This document shows, one piece after another, positions 16,584 to 25,594 of a DNA stretch of 64,000 nt (positions are counted from its first letter, which is position 1; each line of letters opens with the position of its first letter). The notes under the pieces are model-generated. The model saw only the letters and a list, made by a program, of their open reading frames with translations, searched no databases and was not told the origin of the DNA. A program made the position numbers and the translations under genes. This stretch comes from Curtobacterium sp. ZW137 (lineage in GTDB: Bacteria; Actinomycetota; Actinomycetes; Actinomycetales; Microbacteriaceae): assembly GCF_003762905.1 (NCBI RefSeq), contig NZ_RJKS01000003.1, positions 124,001-188,000 on the forward strand. Direction: 5' to 3'.

Positions 16584-18179
16584 ATGATGACCAACCTCAC
16601 CGAAGACATCCGCTTCGCAGATCTCGGCGTTCCCGCCCCGATGGTCGACGTCCTCGTCGGCCAGGGCAAGGAGAACGCCTTCCCGATCCAGGCGGACACC
16701 CTCCCCGACTCCCTCAAGGGCAAGGACGTGCTCGGCCGCGGCCGCACCGGTTCCGGCAAGACCATCGCGTTCGCGATCCCCCTTGCCGCCCGCCTCGCCG
16801 CGAACCCGCGGAAGCGCCGCGCCGGTCGCCCCCGCGCCCTGGTCCTCGCACCGACCCGCGAGCTCGCGACCCAGATCGACGCGACGCTCGCCCCCCTCGC
16901 CAAGGCGATGGGCCTCACCACCACGACGATCTTCGGCGGCGTCTCGCAGGGCCGCCAGGTCGACGCGCTCCGCGGTGGCGTCGACGTCGTCGTCGCCTGC
17001 CCCGGTCGCCTCGCCGACCTCATGCAGCAGGGCCACGTGCAGCTCGACGCGATCGAGGTCACCGTCCTCGACGAGGCCGACCACATGGCCGACATGGGCT
17101 TCCTGCCCGGTGTCACGAAGATCATGCAGGCGACGCCGGAGCAGGGGCAGCGCCTCCTGTTCTCCGCCACGCTCGACAACGGCGTGGACAAGCTCGTCAA
17201 GAAGTTCCTGCACAACCCGGTCATGCACTCCGTCGACGACGAGTCCAGCCCCGTCGAGGCGATGACCCACCACGTGTTCGAGGTCGCCGACGCCGACGCG
17301 AAGAAGGACCTCGTCCGCACGCTCGCCTCGGGCACCGGTCGCCGCATCCTCTTCATGCGCACGAAGCACCACGCCAAGCGCCTCGCGAAGCAGCTCTCCT
17401 CGCAGGGCATCCCCGCGGTCGACCTGCAGGGCAACCTGTCGCAGGGCGCCCGTGAGCGCAACCTCGCGAAGTTCTCCGCCGGTGAGGCCCTGGTCCTCGT
17501 CGCGACCGATGTCGCCGCCCGTGGCGTGCACGTCGACAACGTCGAGCTCGTCGTGCACGTCGACCCGCCGACCGAGCACAAGGCGTACCTGCACCGTTCG
17601 GGCCGTACCGCCCGTGCCGGTTCGTCGGGTGACGTCGTCACGGTCGTCATGCCGGCCGAGCGTCGCGACGTCGCGCAGATGATGCGCAAGGCCGCGATCA
17701 AGGTCACGCCGCAGCAGGTCACGCCGAACTCGGCGCCGGTCGCGCAGCTCGTCGGCGAGATCGCGCCGATCCGCCACGTGGCCGAGGCCCCGGTCCAGCA
17801 GCAGCAGCCGCGTCGCCAGCAGTCCGCGTCGTCGTCCTCGTCCGACTCCACGGGCGGCCGCGGCCGTGCGCGTGGTCGCGGCGGCCGATCGGGAGGCTCG
17901 GCTCCGGCCGCGCAGTCCGGCTCGGCTCCGAGCGGCTCGGGTGCAGGGCGTCGCGGCGGTCGTACCGCCGAGGCCGGCGCCGCCTCGACCGGTGGGCAGC
18001 GCCGTTCCGGCGGCAGCCGTCGCGCTTCGAGCGACGGCGTCCGTGGCGGCTCGGCTCCGGTCTGGTCGTCCGACGGTGGCTACGCCGCCGGCCGCAGCTC
18101 CGGTTCGGAGTCCGGTGGCAACCGTCGCGGCGGTGGCGGCTCGCGTCGCGCCTCGCGTCCGGCCGGCTCCGCGCGCTGA
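16584..18179 (+). CDS. DEAD-box ATP-dependent RNA helicase
   Basis: 531 aa. Unwinds structured RNA, probably in ribosome assembly and mRNA turnover in the cold. All core motifs are seen: Q motif (ENAFPIQADTLPD), Walker A GRTGSGKT, PTRELA, GG, DEAD as DEADHMADMGF, SAT, then helicase domain 2 with VATDVAARGVHV and HRSGRTARAG. From residue 400 on the tail is Arg/Gly/Ser-rich and disordered, typical for RNA binding. The start is ATGATG at 16584; the second ATG at 16587 is equally possible. Confidence 0.95.
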   Translation: MMTNLTEDIRFADLGVPAPMVDVLVGQGKENAFPIQADTLPDSLKGKDVLGRGRTGSGKTIAFAIPLAARLAANPRKRRAGRPRALVLAPTRELATQIDATLAPLAKAMGLTTTTIFGGVSQGRQVDALRGGVDVVVACPGRLADLMQQGHVQLDAIEVTVLDEADHMADMGFLPGVTKIMQATPEQGQRLLFSATLDNGVDKLVKKFLHNPVMHSVDDESSPVEAMTHHVFEVADADAKKDLVRTLASGTGRRILFMRTKHHAKRLAKQLSSQGIPAVDLQGNLSQGARERNLAKFSAGEALVLVATDVAARGVHVDNVELVVHVDPPTEHKAYLHRSGRTARAGSSGDVVTVVMPAERRDVAQMMRKAAIKVTPQQVTPNSAPVAQLVGEIAPIRHVAEAPVQQQQPRRQQSASSSSSDSTGGRGRARGRGGRSGGSAPAAQSGSAPSGSGAGRRGGRTAEAGAASTGGQRRSGGSRRASSDGVRGGSAPVWSSDGGYAAGRSSGSESGGNRRGGGGSRRASRPAGSAR

Positions 18180-18303
18180 CCTGCCGCCCGGGCCAACCTT
18201 GACGCGCGCTGCGAGCGTGCGAACGTCGGCGGGTACCTTCTGGTGCACCGGAGGACGCGAGAGCGATCACCGGAGACCTGTCCGCAGACGGAAGGAATTG
18301 CCT

Positions 18304-18504
18304 ATGGCTGGCATCGATGACATCAAGAACGCTGCCGAGAAGGCAGCCGGCAAGGCCAAGGAAGCTGCCGGGAACGTGACGAACAACGACCGTCTGAAGG
18401 CCGAAGGTCAGACCGACCAGGCCAAGGCCTCGGCCAAGCAGGGCGCGACTGACGTCAAGGACGCCGCTCACGGCGTCGCCGACAGCTTCAAGGACAACAA
18501 GTAA
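18304..18504 (+). CDS. CsbD family stress protein
   Basis: 66 aa, small, hydrophilic, Ala/Lys/Asp-rich. The sequence MAGIDDIKNAAEKAAGKAKE and NNDRLKAEGQTDQAK is the CsbD pattern. In Bacillus it belongs to the general stress response; molecular role unknown. GGAAGGA before the ATG gives a strong ribosome site. It has its own terminator. Confidence 0.93.
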   Translation: MAGIDDIKNAAEKAAGKAKEAAGNVTNNDRLKAEGQTDQAKASAKQGATDVKDAAHGVADSFKDNK

Positions 18505-18534
18505 GACCCAAGTCGGCCGTCCAGGCCGCACTGC

Positions 18535-18569
18535 GAAGCCCCCGGGTCCCAGAGGGAACCGGGGGCTTC
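18535..18569 (+). terminator. Terminator hairpin after csbD-like gene
   Basis: GAAGCCCCCGG (18535-18545) pairs with CCGGGGGCTTC (18559-18569), an 11-bp GC-rich stem with a 13-base loop, 30 bp after the stop. The following bases are only weakly T-rich. Confidence 0.7.
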
Positions 18570-18621
18570 GTCGCGTTCGGGGCGCTGTGGCCGCTCGCGC
18601 GCCGTGGTGCCGGCCGGCGCG

Positions 18622-18681
18622 GCACAACGGAAACCGGCTCGCACCACGGACGATCGTGGTGCGAGCCGGTTTGCGTTGTGC
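18622..18681. repeat. Family A palindromic element, copy A2
   Basis: 60 bp. Arms 18622-18648 and 18655-18681 pair at 26 of 27 positions around a 6-base centre. Outer GCACAACG, middle CCGGCTCG and core CACCACG are shared with the other copies. Located between the convergent csbD-like and Nudix-like genes. Confidence 0.92.
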
Positions 18682-18697
18682 GGGTCCGATTCGCGCC

Positions 18698-18722
18698 GGG
18701 CGGGCGCGGCGGGCGGGGCGGG
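18698..18722 (+). other. G-quadruplex motif
   Basis: Five runs of three or more G (18698, 18702, 18711, 18715, 18720) with loops of 1, 6, 1 and 1. It is between palindrome A2 and the stop codon of the Nudix-like gene. On the plus strand it could fold as a quadruplex; in the minus-strand gene the transcript is C-rich here. Confidence 0.6.
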
Positions 18723-18727
18723 CGGCG

Positions 18728-19270
18728 CTAGAGCAGGGCGCCGACGGAGGCGAGTCCGGCGCGCATGAGCGCTCCGCGGCCGCCCTCCATCTCCTCGGAG
18801 ACGGCGACCGAGGCGGCTTCCATCGGGCTCATCCACGTGAGTTCGAGGGCGTCCTGGCGCGGCTCGCACGTCCCCGTGACCGGGACGACGTACGCCAGGG
18901 AGATCGCGTGCTGCCGCTCGTCGGTGTACACGGAGGCGCCGGGCAGCGGGAAGTACTCGGCCACCGTGAAGGGCGCCGGGTTCGAGGGCAGCTGCGGGAA
19001 CGCCATCGGTCCGAGGTCCTTCTCGAGGTGCCGGAACAGCGCGGTGCGGATCGACTCGCCGAACATCACCCGACCGGAGACGAGCGTTCGGGCGATCGAG
19101 CCGCTCGGCGCGACGCGGAGCAGCACACCGACCTCGGTCACGACGCCGAGGCCGTCCGTGCGGACCGGGATCGCCTCGACGTAGCAGATCGGCAGGCGAC
19201 GGCGGACCATCGCGAGCTCGTCGTCGGACAGCCAGCCGGAGTCGGGGTCAGGGGTGCGCAACGAGGCCAT
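18728..19270 (-). CDS. Nudix-fold protein, DUF4916-like
   Basis: 180 aa, soluble. It has a Nudix-like layout: GWLSDDELAMVRRRLPICYVEAIPVR opens the domain, VGVLLRVAPSGSIARTLVSGRV and ESIRTALFRHLEKDLGPMAFP occupy the place of the Nudix box, but the full GX5EX7REUXEEXGU motif is absent. This matches DUF4916 proteins, which are regarded as degenerate or variant Nudix hydrolases; activity is uncertain. ATG at 19270. Confidence 0.75.
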   Translation of the reverse strand: MASLRTPDPDSGWLSDDELAMVRRRLPICYVEAIPVRTDGLGVVTEVGVLLRVAPSGSIARTLVSGRVMFGESIRTALFRHLEKDLGPMAFPQLPSNPAPFTVAEYFPLPGASVYTDERQHAISLAYVVPVTGTCEPRQDALELTWMSPMEAASVAVSEEMEGGRGALMRAGLASVGALL

Positions 19271-19355
19271 GCACCGTGTCTACCAGCCGCACGGGCGAAC
19301 GTGGTGGAAGGGCGCGGGGTTGGGGATGGTTGATGCGTCAACTACTGTCGGCTGC

Positions 19356-19973
19356 ATGATCGATGCCGACGTCGTCCGCTGGACCCGCCCCGAGGCCGAC
19401 CGCGCCGGCACGCCGCTGCTCGTCGCGCTGCATGGGGTGGGGTCGAACGAGCAGGACCTCCTCGGGCTCGCGCCCGCGCTGCCGCCCGCATGGACCGTCG
19501 CATCGCTCCGGGCACCGATGCCGTGGGGCGGTGGGTTCAGCTGGTACCCGCTCGGGACGCCGGGGTCCCCCGCGCTCGAGCCGGTTGACACCAGCGTCGC
19601 CGGTGTCCTCGACTGGATCGACTCCGTCGGCGCCGATCACCCGCGCATCGGGCTCCTCGGGTTCTCCCAGGGCGGGTCGATGGCGTTGCAGCTGCTGCGG
19701 GCACGGCCGTCGGGCTTCGCGTTCGCGGTGTCGCTGTCCGGGTTCGTGGTGCCCGGCGTGACCGACTCGCGTGACGAGGCCGTCGCAGCCGTGCGGCCCC
19801 GCGTGTTCCTCGGCCACGGGGACCTCGACCCGGTCATCCCGGGCGAGGCGACCGCGAGGACGGCCGCGTGGGCAGCGGCGAACACCGACGTGACCGACCG
19901 CACCTACGAGGGGCTGCCGCACGCGGTGTCGGCGGCCGAGCTGGCGGACGTGGCCGCCTTCATCGGCGACTGA
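19356..19973 (+). CDS. Alpha/beta hydrolase, carboxylesterase/phospholipase type
   Basis: 205 aa. ALHGVGSNEQDLLGLAPALP forms the oxyanion region, LLGFSQGGSMAL holds the nucleophile serine (GxSxG), GDLDPVIP the acid and LPHAVS the histidine: a complete catalytic triad of the YpfH/acyl-protein-thioesterase group. Substrate unknown, likely short-chain esters or lysophospholipids. ATG at 19356 with TACTGT 8 bases upstream, so leaderless is likely. Confidence 0.9.
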   Translation: MIDADVVRWTRPEADRAGTPLLVALHGVGSNEQDLLGLAPALPPAWTVASLRAPMPWGGGFSWYPLGTPGSPALEPVDTSVAGVLDWIDSVGADHPRIGLLGFSQGGSMALQLLRARPSGFAFAVSLSGFVVPGVTDSRDEAVAAVRPRVFLGHGDLDPVIPGEATARTAAWAAANTDVTDRTYEGLPHAVSAAELADVAAFIGD

Positions 19974-19994
19974 CGCCCTGGGCGCGACCGGACG

Positions 19995-20040
19995 ACGGAC
20001 GGGAGGCACGGTGCCAGCTGGCACCGTGCCTCCCGTCCGT
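19995..20040. terminator. Perfect 46-bp palindrome, bidirectional terminator candidate
   Basis: Two 23-bp arms with no mismatch, centred on AGCT at 20016-20019, with ends ACGGACGGG and CCCGTCCGT. It lies 22 bp after the esterase stop and 14 bp before the PadR stop, so it can form a hairpin in both transcripts. The sequence is unrelated to family A. Confidence 0.8.
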
Positions 20041-20053
20041 GTGGTGTTGCGCG

Positions 20054-20737
20054 CTAGTCGGCGAGGATCTGCAGCAGGTCCTTGCGGAGCTGGTCGACCT
20101 TGGCGGCTGCAGCCTTGGTCTGCTCCTCCGTCGCACTGGTCCGGTACATGTGCAGGACGCCCATGGTCTTCCGGAGCGACTCGATGAACTCGCGCTGTGC
20201 GTCCGGGACGCCCGGCGTGGACTCCCACGCCGCGGCGATCTCGTCCGCCTTGGACTCCGCCTCGGCCTTGCCGGCGTCGGTGAGCTCGAAGAGCGTCTTG
20301 CGGCCGTCACCGGTCGAGACGACGAGGTCTTCGTCGACGAGCTGCTGGAGCGTCGGGTAGACCGAGCCGGGGCTCGGCTTCCAGGCACCGCCGGTGCGCT
20401 CGGCGATCGTCTTGATGATCGCGTAGCCGTTCTGCGGTCCTTCGGCCAGGAGACCGAGGATCGCGAGGCGGACGTCACCGCGACGGCGACGCTCACGGCC
20501 GAAGCCGGGGCCGCCGAAGCCGGGTCCGAATCCCATGCCGGGGCCGAAGCCCCCGCGTCCGCCGAACCCGGGGCCGAAGCCGCCGCGTCCGCCGTGGTCA
20601 CCGCGGTCGCGGCCGGGGAAGCCGCCGTGGTGCTGCCGCGCGCCGCCGAAGCGGGGACCGCGCGGTCCGAAGCCGCGCTGGTCGCGTCGGCCGTGGTCGT
20701 CGTTGCTGGTGTTGTCGTAGTCATCGATGGGGCGCAT
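20054..20737 (-). CDS. PadR-family regulator with Gly-rich N-terminus
   Basis: 227 aa. The first 85 residues are low-complexity Gly/Phe/Arg/Pro with repeated GFGPGFGG units. Residues 88-165 form the PadR winged helix (LAILGLLAEGPQNGYAIIKTIAERTGG, PSPGSVYPTLQQLVDEDLV, FELTDAGK). The last 60 residues are a helical dimerisation domain. PadR proteins repress drug or phenolic-acid response genes. ATG at 20737 with GGAAGGAG upstream. A dyad over its own promoter suggests autorepression. Confidence 0.9.
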   Translation of the reverse strand: MRPIDDYDNTSNDDHGRRDQRGFGPRGPRFGGARQHHGGFPGRDRGDHGGRGGFGPGFGGRGGFGPGMGFGPGFGGPGFGRERRRRGDVRLAILGLLAEGPQNGYAIIKTIAERTGGAWKPSPGSVYPTLQQLVDEDLVVSTGDGRKTLFELTDAGKAEAESKADEIAAAWESTPGVPDAQREFIESLRKTMGVLHMYRTSATEEQTKAAAAKVDQLRKDLLQILAD

Positions 20738-20823
20738 GATGACTCCTTCCTGAGATGGTGTTCGAAGTTGGCTCGCGATGTCCCGGAGGACTCGAACGAA
20801 CTGTTCCGTTCGTATCGCGATGG

Positions 20824-20857
20824 GTTAACGATAGATCGGTAACTATCGGTTTGTCAA
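20824..20857 (-). promoter_or_regulatory. PadR gene promoter and operator
   Basis: Minus strand TTGACA (20852-20857), then CTATCG with 17 or TATCGT with 18 bases spacing (20828-20834). Over the -10 and spacer is the dyad GTTAACGATAGATCGGTAAC (20824-20843), paired at 9 of 10 positions, plus an extra ATCGGT half-site repeated at 20845-20850. The location is right for autorepression. Confidence 0.65.
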
Positions 20858-20911
20858 CCATGTCCTCCGTTGGGCTCGTTGTCGGGGGTCGCGGGCAGGA
20901 TGGGGCGGACC

Positions 20912-23900
20912 ATGACGGACGTCCTCGAGCGCTTCTCCCCGGCCACCGCCGAGTGGTTCCGCGGCGCCTTCTCCGCTCCCACTGCGGCGCAGTCCGGCGC
21001 CTGGGACGCCATCTCGACCGGACGGCACGCGCTCGTGGTCGCACCGACCGGTTCCGGCAAGACGCTGGCCTCGTTCCTCTGGTCCATCGACCGGCTCATC
21101 AGCTCGACCGACCACCCACCCGCGAAGCAGCGGACGCGGGTGCTCTACGTCTCGCCGCTGAAGGCGCTCGGCGTCGACGTGGAACGCAACCTCCGGAGTC
21201 CGCTCGTCGGCATCACGCAGACCGCGCGCCGCCTGGGCCTCGAACCGCCGGACGTCACGGTCGGCGTCCGGAGTGGTGACACCCCGTCGTCCGACCGGCA
21301 GAAGCTGCTGCGGCTGCCGCCGGACATCCTCATCACGACGCCGGAGTCGCTCTACCTGATGCTCACGTCGCGAGCGCGGGAGACCCTCGTGAACGTCGAC
21401 ACCGTCATCATCGACGAGGTCCACGCGGTCGCGTCGACGAAGCGCGGGGCGCACCTCGCCGTGTCGCTCGAACGCCTCGACGACCTGCTCGAGAAGCCCG
21501 TGCAGCGCATCGGGCTGTCCGCGACCGTCCGCCCGGCGGAAGAAGTGGCGCGGTTCCTCGGTGGGCGTGCGCCGGTGGAGATCATCGCCCCGCCCGCACA
21601 GAAGACGTTCGACCTCCGCGTGGTCGTGCCCGTCGACGACATGTCCGAACTCGGCGCACCCCCGGTCGGGGCCGACGCGTCCGATGCGCCGTCGAACGGG
21701 TCGATCTGGCCGCACGTCGAAGAACGCGTGGTCGACCTCATCGAAGAACACCGGTCGACGATCGTGTTCGCGAACTCCCGGCGGTTGGCAGAACGGCTGA
21801 CCGCCCGGCTCAACGAGATCCACGAGGAACGGGTGACGGCAGCCGCCGACTCGCTCGTCCCCGCCGGGGTGGTGCCGGCCGACGTCGGGCTGCCTTCGGC
21901 GCGGCCGCAGTCGCCCGCGCGGGCCTCGGCGCACGCCCCCGCGCCGTCTCGACCCCCCGCGGAGATGATCGGAGCATCGGGACAGACCGCCGGCTCCCTG
22001 CCCGTCCTGGCGCGGGCGCACCACGGGTCCGTCTCGAAGGACCAGCGCGCCATCATCGAGGACGACCTGAAGTCCGGACGCCTGCGGTGCGTCGTCGCGA
22101 CGAGTTCGCTCGAGCTCGGCATCGACATGGGCGAGGTCGACCTCGTCGTCCAGGTCGAGGCACCGCCGTCCGTCGCCAGCGGGTTGCAGCGGGTCGGTCG
22201 CGCCGGGCACCAGGTCGGCGAGATCTCCCGCGGGGTGCTCTTCCCGAAGCACCGGGCCGACCTCGTGCACAGCGCCGTCACCGTCGAGCGCATGGTGTCC
22301 GGGCAGATCGAGTCGATCTCGGTCCCCGCGAACCCGCTCGACGTCCTCGCCCAGCACACCGTCGCTGCCGGCGCGGTCGACACCCTCGACGTCGAGCACT
22401 GGTTCGAGCTCGTCCGGCGGAGCGCGCCGTTCAGCGGGCTGCCCCGCTCGGCGTTCGAGGCAACGCTCGACCTCATCACCGGGCGCTACCCGAGCGACGA
22501 GTTCGCCGAGCTCCGCCCGCGTCTGGTGTGGGACCGGGTGCACGGCACCCTGACCGGCCGCCCGGGTGCGCAGCGGCTCGCGGTGACCAGCGGTGGGACC
22601 ATCCCGGACCGCGGCATGTTCGGCGTGTTCATGGTCGGCGAGCGGGCGTCCCGTGTCGGTGAGCTCGACGAGGAGATGGTCTACGAGTCCCGCGTCGGGG
22701 ACGTCTTCGCGCTCGGGGCCACCAGTTGGCGCATCGAGGAGATCACCCACGACCGGGTCATCGTCAGCCCGGCGTTCGGGCAGCCGGGCCGGGTGCCGTT
22801 CTGGAAGGGCGACGGCATCGGTCGGCCCGCCGAACTCGGCCGCGCCACGGGTGCGTTCATCAGGGAGGTCGAGGGCGCCTCCGACGCCGATGCCCGCGCA
22901 CGGGTCGCCGCCGGTGGCCTGGACGAACGAGCGGTCACGAACCTGCTGACGTTCCTCCGCGAGCAGCGCGAGACCACCGGACACGTGCCGAACGACACCA
23001 CGCTCGTCGTCGAGCGGTTCCGCGACGAGCTCGGCGACTGGCGGCTGATCCTGCACTCCCCGTACGGCATGCAGGTGCACGCGCCGTGGGCCCTCGCGGT
23101 CGCGGCACGACTGCGGGAACGGCACGGGATCGACGGAGACGCCATGGCCGCGGACGACGGCATCGTGGTGCGGATCCCCGAAACCGACGCCGAACCGCCC
23201 GGTGCGGACCTGTTCGTGTTCGAGCGGGACGACCTCGAAGCGCTCGTCACCGACGAGGTCGGCGGCTCCGCGCTGTTCGCCGCACGCTTCCGCGAGTGCG
23301 CGGCCCGTGCGCTCCTGCTCCCCCGGCGCGACCCGGGCCGGCGCTCCCCGCTCTGGCAGCAGCGGCAGCGTGCCTCGCAGCTGCTCGAGGTCGCGCAGAA
23401 GTACCCGAGCTTCCCGATCGTGCTCGAGACGGTGCGCGAAGTGCTGCAGGACGTGTACGACGTGCCGTCCCTGCTCGGCATCGCGGACGAGATCGCCCGA
23501 CGGAAGATCCGGCTCGTCGAGACCGAGACCGAGCAGCCGTCCCCCTTCGCCCGGTCGCTGCTCTTCGGGTACGTCGCCGCCTTCATGTACGAGGGCGACT
23601 CCCCGCTCGCCGAGCGCCGTGCGGCCGCGCTCTCGCTCGACTCGACGCTCCTCGGGGAGCTGCTCGGCCGGGCCGAACTCCGGGAACTCCTCGACCCCGC
23701 CGTCATCGCCTCGACCGAACAGGACCTGCAGCGGCTCTCCCCCGACCGTCGTGCCCGGGACACCGAGGGACTGGTCGACGTGTTCCGGCTGGTCGGTGCG
23801 CTCGACCTCGACGAAGCCGTCGACCGCAGCTGGCTGGCTGACGCCACGGATCGCGATGCCGCACGCGACACGGTTCGGACGACGCTCGAGTCACTCGAAC

Positions 23901-25594
23901 GCGACCGCCGGGTGCTGTCCTTCTCGCACGCCGGAGCGACCCGGTGGGCCGTGATCGAGGACGCCGCCCGACTTCGTGACGCCCTCGGGGTGCCGCTGCC
24001 GATCGGCGTGCCCACCGCGTTCATCGAGCCCGTCGCCGATCCCCTCGGCGACCTGGTCGGCCGGTACGCCCGGTCACACGGACCCTTCGCCGCGCAGGAC
24101 GCCGCATCCCGGCTGGGCCTCGGCATCGCCGTCGTGCAGGACACCCTGCGCCGACTCGTCGCCGACCGTCGCCTGGTCGAGGGCGAGTTCCGCCCGGACC
24201 GCCAGGGCGCCGAGTGGTGCGACGCCGAGGTGCTCCGGCGCATCCGCACCCGGTCGCTCGCGGCACTCCGCCACGAGGTCGAACCGGTCTCGCCGGACAC
24301 CCTCGCCCGCTTCCTGCCCGCGTGGCAGCACGTCACCGTGCCCGGCACCCGCGGCGGACTGCGCGGCATCGACGGCGTGCTGCAGGTCATCGACCAGCTC
24401 GCCGGTGTCGCACTGCCCGCCAGTGCCTGGGAGACGCTCGTGCTGCCCGCCCGGGTCTCCGACTACGCACCGAACATGCTCGACGAGCTCACCGCCACCG
24501 GGGAAGTCCTGTGGTCCGGCGGCGGCACGCTGCCCGGCAACGACGGCTGGGTCCGGCTGCACCTGGCCGACACCGCGCCGACCACCCTCGCGGAACCGGC
24601 GGGCGACGAGACCACCGAGCTCCAGCGGGACGTGCTCGGCGCCCTGGCCGGCGGCGGAGCGTACTTCTTCCGGCAGCTCGGCCAAGCCGTGGGCAGCACC
24701 GACGACCAGGCACTGACGACCGCGCTGTGGGACCTCGTGTGGGCCGGGCAGATCACCAACGACACCTTCGCACCGCTCCGGTCGATGCTCGGCGGCAAGG
24801 CCCGCTCGAGTGCGGCGCCCCGAACCCGCGCGTACCGCGGGCGTCGCCGTCCGACCCTCCCGACGCAGTCCGGTCCACCGAGCGTCGGCGGGCGGTGGTC
24901 GCTCCTGCCGCTGGCCGAGGCCGACGCCACGGTGCGGGCCGCCGCGACCGCGGAGCAGCTGCTCGAGCGGTACGGCATCGTCACCCGCGGCGCCGTGCAG
25001 GTCGAGGGCGTCCGGGGCGGCTTCGCCGGTGTGTACCGCGTGCTCGCCCGGTTCGAGGAATCCGGTCGTGCGCGCCGCGGGTACTTCATCGAAGGACTCG
25101 GAGCGGCGCAGTTCGCGACCTCGCCGACGATCGACCGGCTCCGGACCTACGCGCGGGACCTCGACGACGACGAGCGGGCGAACCCGGACCGCGCGAGAGA
25201 GGTCCTGACGCTCGCGGCGACGGACCCGGCGAACCCGTACGGGGCGGCGCTGCCGTGGCCGACGGACGCCGTCGACCCCGACGCACCTCCGGTCGAAGGG
25301 GCGAAGTCGCGGGGACACCGGCCCGGTCGCAAGGCCGGGGCGCTCGTCGTGCTCATCGACGGGGAGCTCGGGGTCTACGTCGAACGCGGCGGCAAGTCCG
25401 TGCTGACGTTCACCGAGGACCCCGCCGACCTCGCCGCCGCCGCGACCTCGATCGCCGCCACGGTTCGGAGCGGCCTCGGGAAGCTCTCCGTCGAACGGGT
25501 GAACGGCGTGTTCGTGCTCGAGTCCCCGTTCGGTGCAGCGCTGCGCGCCGCCGGGTTCACCGCGACGCCGCAGGGGGTGCGGCTGCGTGCCTGA
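20912..25594 (+). CDS. lhr: Large ATP-dependent helicase Lhr
   Basis: 1560 aa, the full size of Lhr, a 3'-5' helicase linked to repair of crosslinks and alkylation. Walker A APTGSGKT at residues 44-51, DEVH near 168, a SAT-like LSATVRPAEEV, and domain 2 motifs TSSLELGIDMGEVD and QRVGRAGHQVGE. A variable Ala/Pro-rich loop at about 315-365 is inserted in domain 2. The C-terminal half carries the Lhr-specific winged-helix and beta-barrel regions. ATG at 20912 is preferred over 20870. The nei-like gene overlaps its stop by 8 bases, a pairing common in actinobacteria. Confidence 0.95.
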   Translation: MTDVLERFSPATAEWFRGAFSAPTAAQSGAWDAISTGRHALVVAPTGSGKTLASFLWSIDRLISSTDHPPAKQRTRVLYVSPLKALGVDVERNLRSPLVGITQTARRLGLEPPDVTVGVRSGDTPSSDRQKLLRLPPDILITTPESLYLMLTSRARETLVNVDTVIIDEVHAVASTKRGAHLAVSLERLDDLLEKPVQRIGLSATVRPAEEVARFLGGRAPVEIIAPPAQKTFDLRVVVPVDDMSELGAPPVGADASDAPSNGSIWPHVEERVVDLIEEHRSTIVFANSRRLAERLTARLNEIHEERVTAAADSLVPAGVVPADVGLPSARPQSPARASAHAPAPSRPPAEMIGASGQTAGSLPVLARAHHGSVSKDQRAIIEDDLKSGRLRCVVATSSLELGIDMGEVDLVVQVEAPPSVASGLQRVGRAGHQVGEISRGVLFPKHRADLVHSAVTVERMVSGQIESISVPANPLDVLAQHTVAAGAVDTLDVEHWFELVRRSAPFSGLPRSAFEATLDLITGRYPSDEFAELRPRLVWDRVHGTLTGRPGAQRLAVTSGGTIPDRGMFGVFMVGERASRVGELDEEMVYESRVGDVFALGATSWRIEEITHDRVIVSPAFGQPGRVPFWKGDGIGRPAELGRATGAFIREVEGASDADARARVAAGGLDERAVTNLLTFLREQRETTGHVPNDTTLVVERFRDELGDWRLILHSPYGMQVHAPWALAVAARLRERHGIDGDAMAADDGIVVRIPETDAEPPGADLFVFERDDLEALVTDEVGGSALFAARFRECAARALLLPRRDPGRRSPLWQQRQRASQLLEVAQKYPSFPIVLETVREVLQDVYDVPSLLGIADEIARRKIRLVETETEQPSPFARSLLFGYVAAFMYEGDSPLAERRAAALSLDSTLLGELLGRAELRELLDPAVIASTEQDLQRLSPDRRARDTEGLVDVFRLVGALDLDEAVDRSWLADATDRDAARDTVRTTLESLERDRRVLSFSHAGATRWAVIEDAARLRDALGVPLPIGVPTAFIEPVADPLGDLVGRYARSHGPFAAQDAASRLGLGIAVVQDTLRRLVADRRLVEGEFRPDRQGAEWCDAEVLRRIRTRSLAALRHEVEPVSPDTLARFLPAWQHVTVPGTRGGLRGIDGVLQVIDQLAGVALPASAWETLVLPARVSDYAPNMLDELTATGEVLWSGGGTLPGNDGWVRLHLADTAPTTLAEPAGDETTELQRDVLGALAGGGAYFFRQLGQAVGSTDDQALTTALWDLVWAGQITNDTFAPLRSMLGGKARSSAAPRTRAYRGRRRPTLPTQSGPPSVGGRWSLLPLAEADATVRAAATAEQLLERYGIVTRGAVQVEGVRGGFAGVYRVLARFEESGRARRGYFIEGLGAAQFATSPTIDRLRTYARDLDDDERANPDRAREVLTLAATDPANPYGAALPWPTDAVDPDAPPVEGAKSRGHRPGRKAGALVVLIDGELGVYVERGGKSVLTFTEDPADLAAAATSIAATVRSGLGKLSVERVNGVFVLESPFGAALRAAGFTATPQGVRLRA

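Noticed and set aside
15063-18248. 1061-codon open frame on the minus strand opposite the helicase
   Set aside because: The helicase on the plus strand has all DEAD-box motifs; the opposite frame has none.
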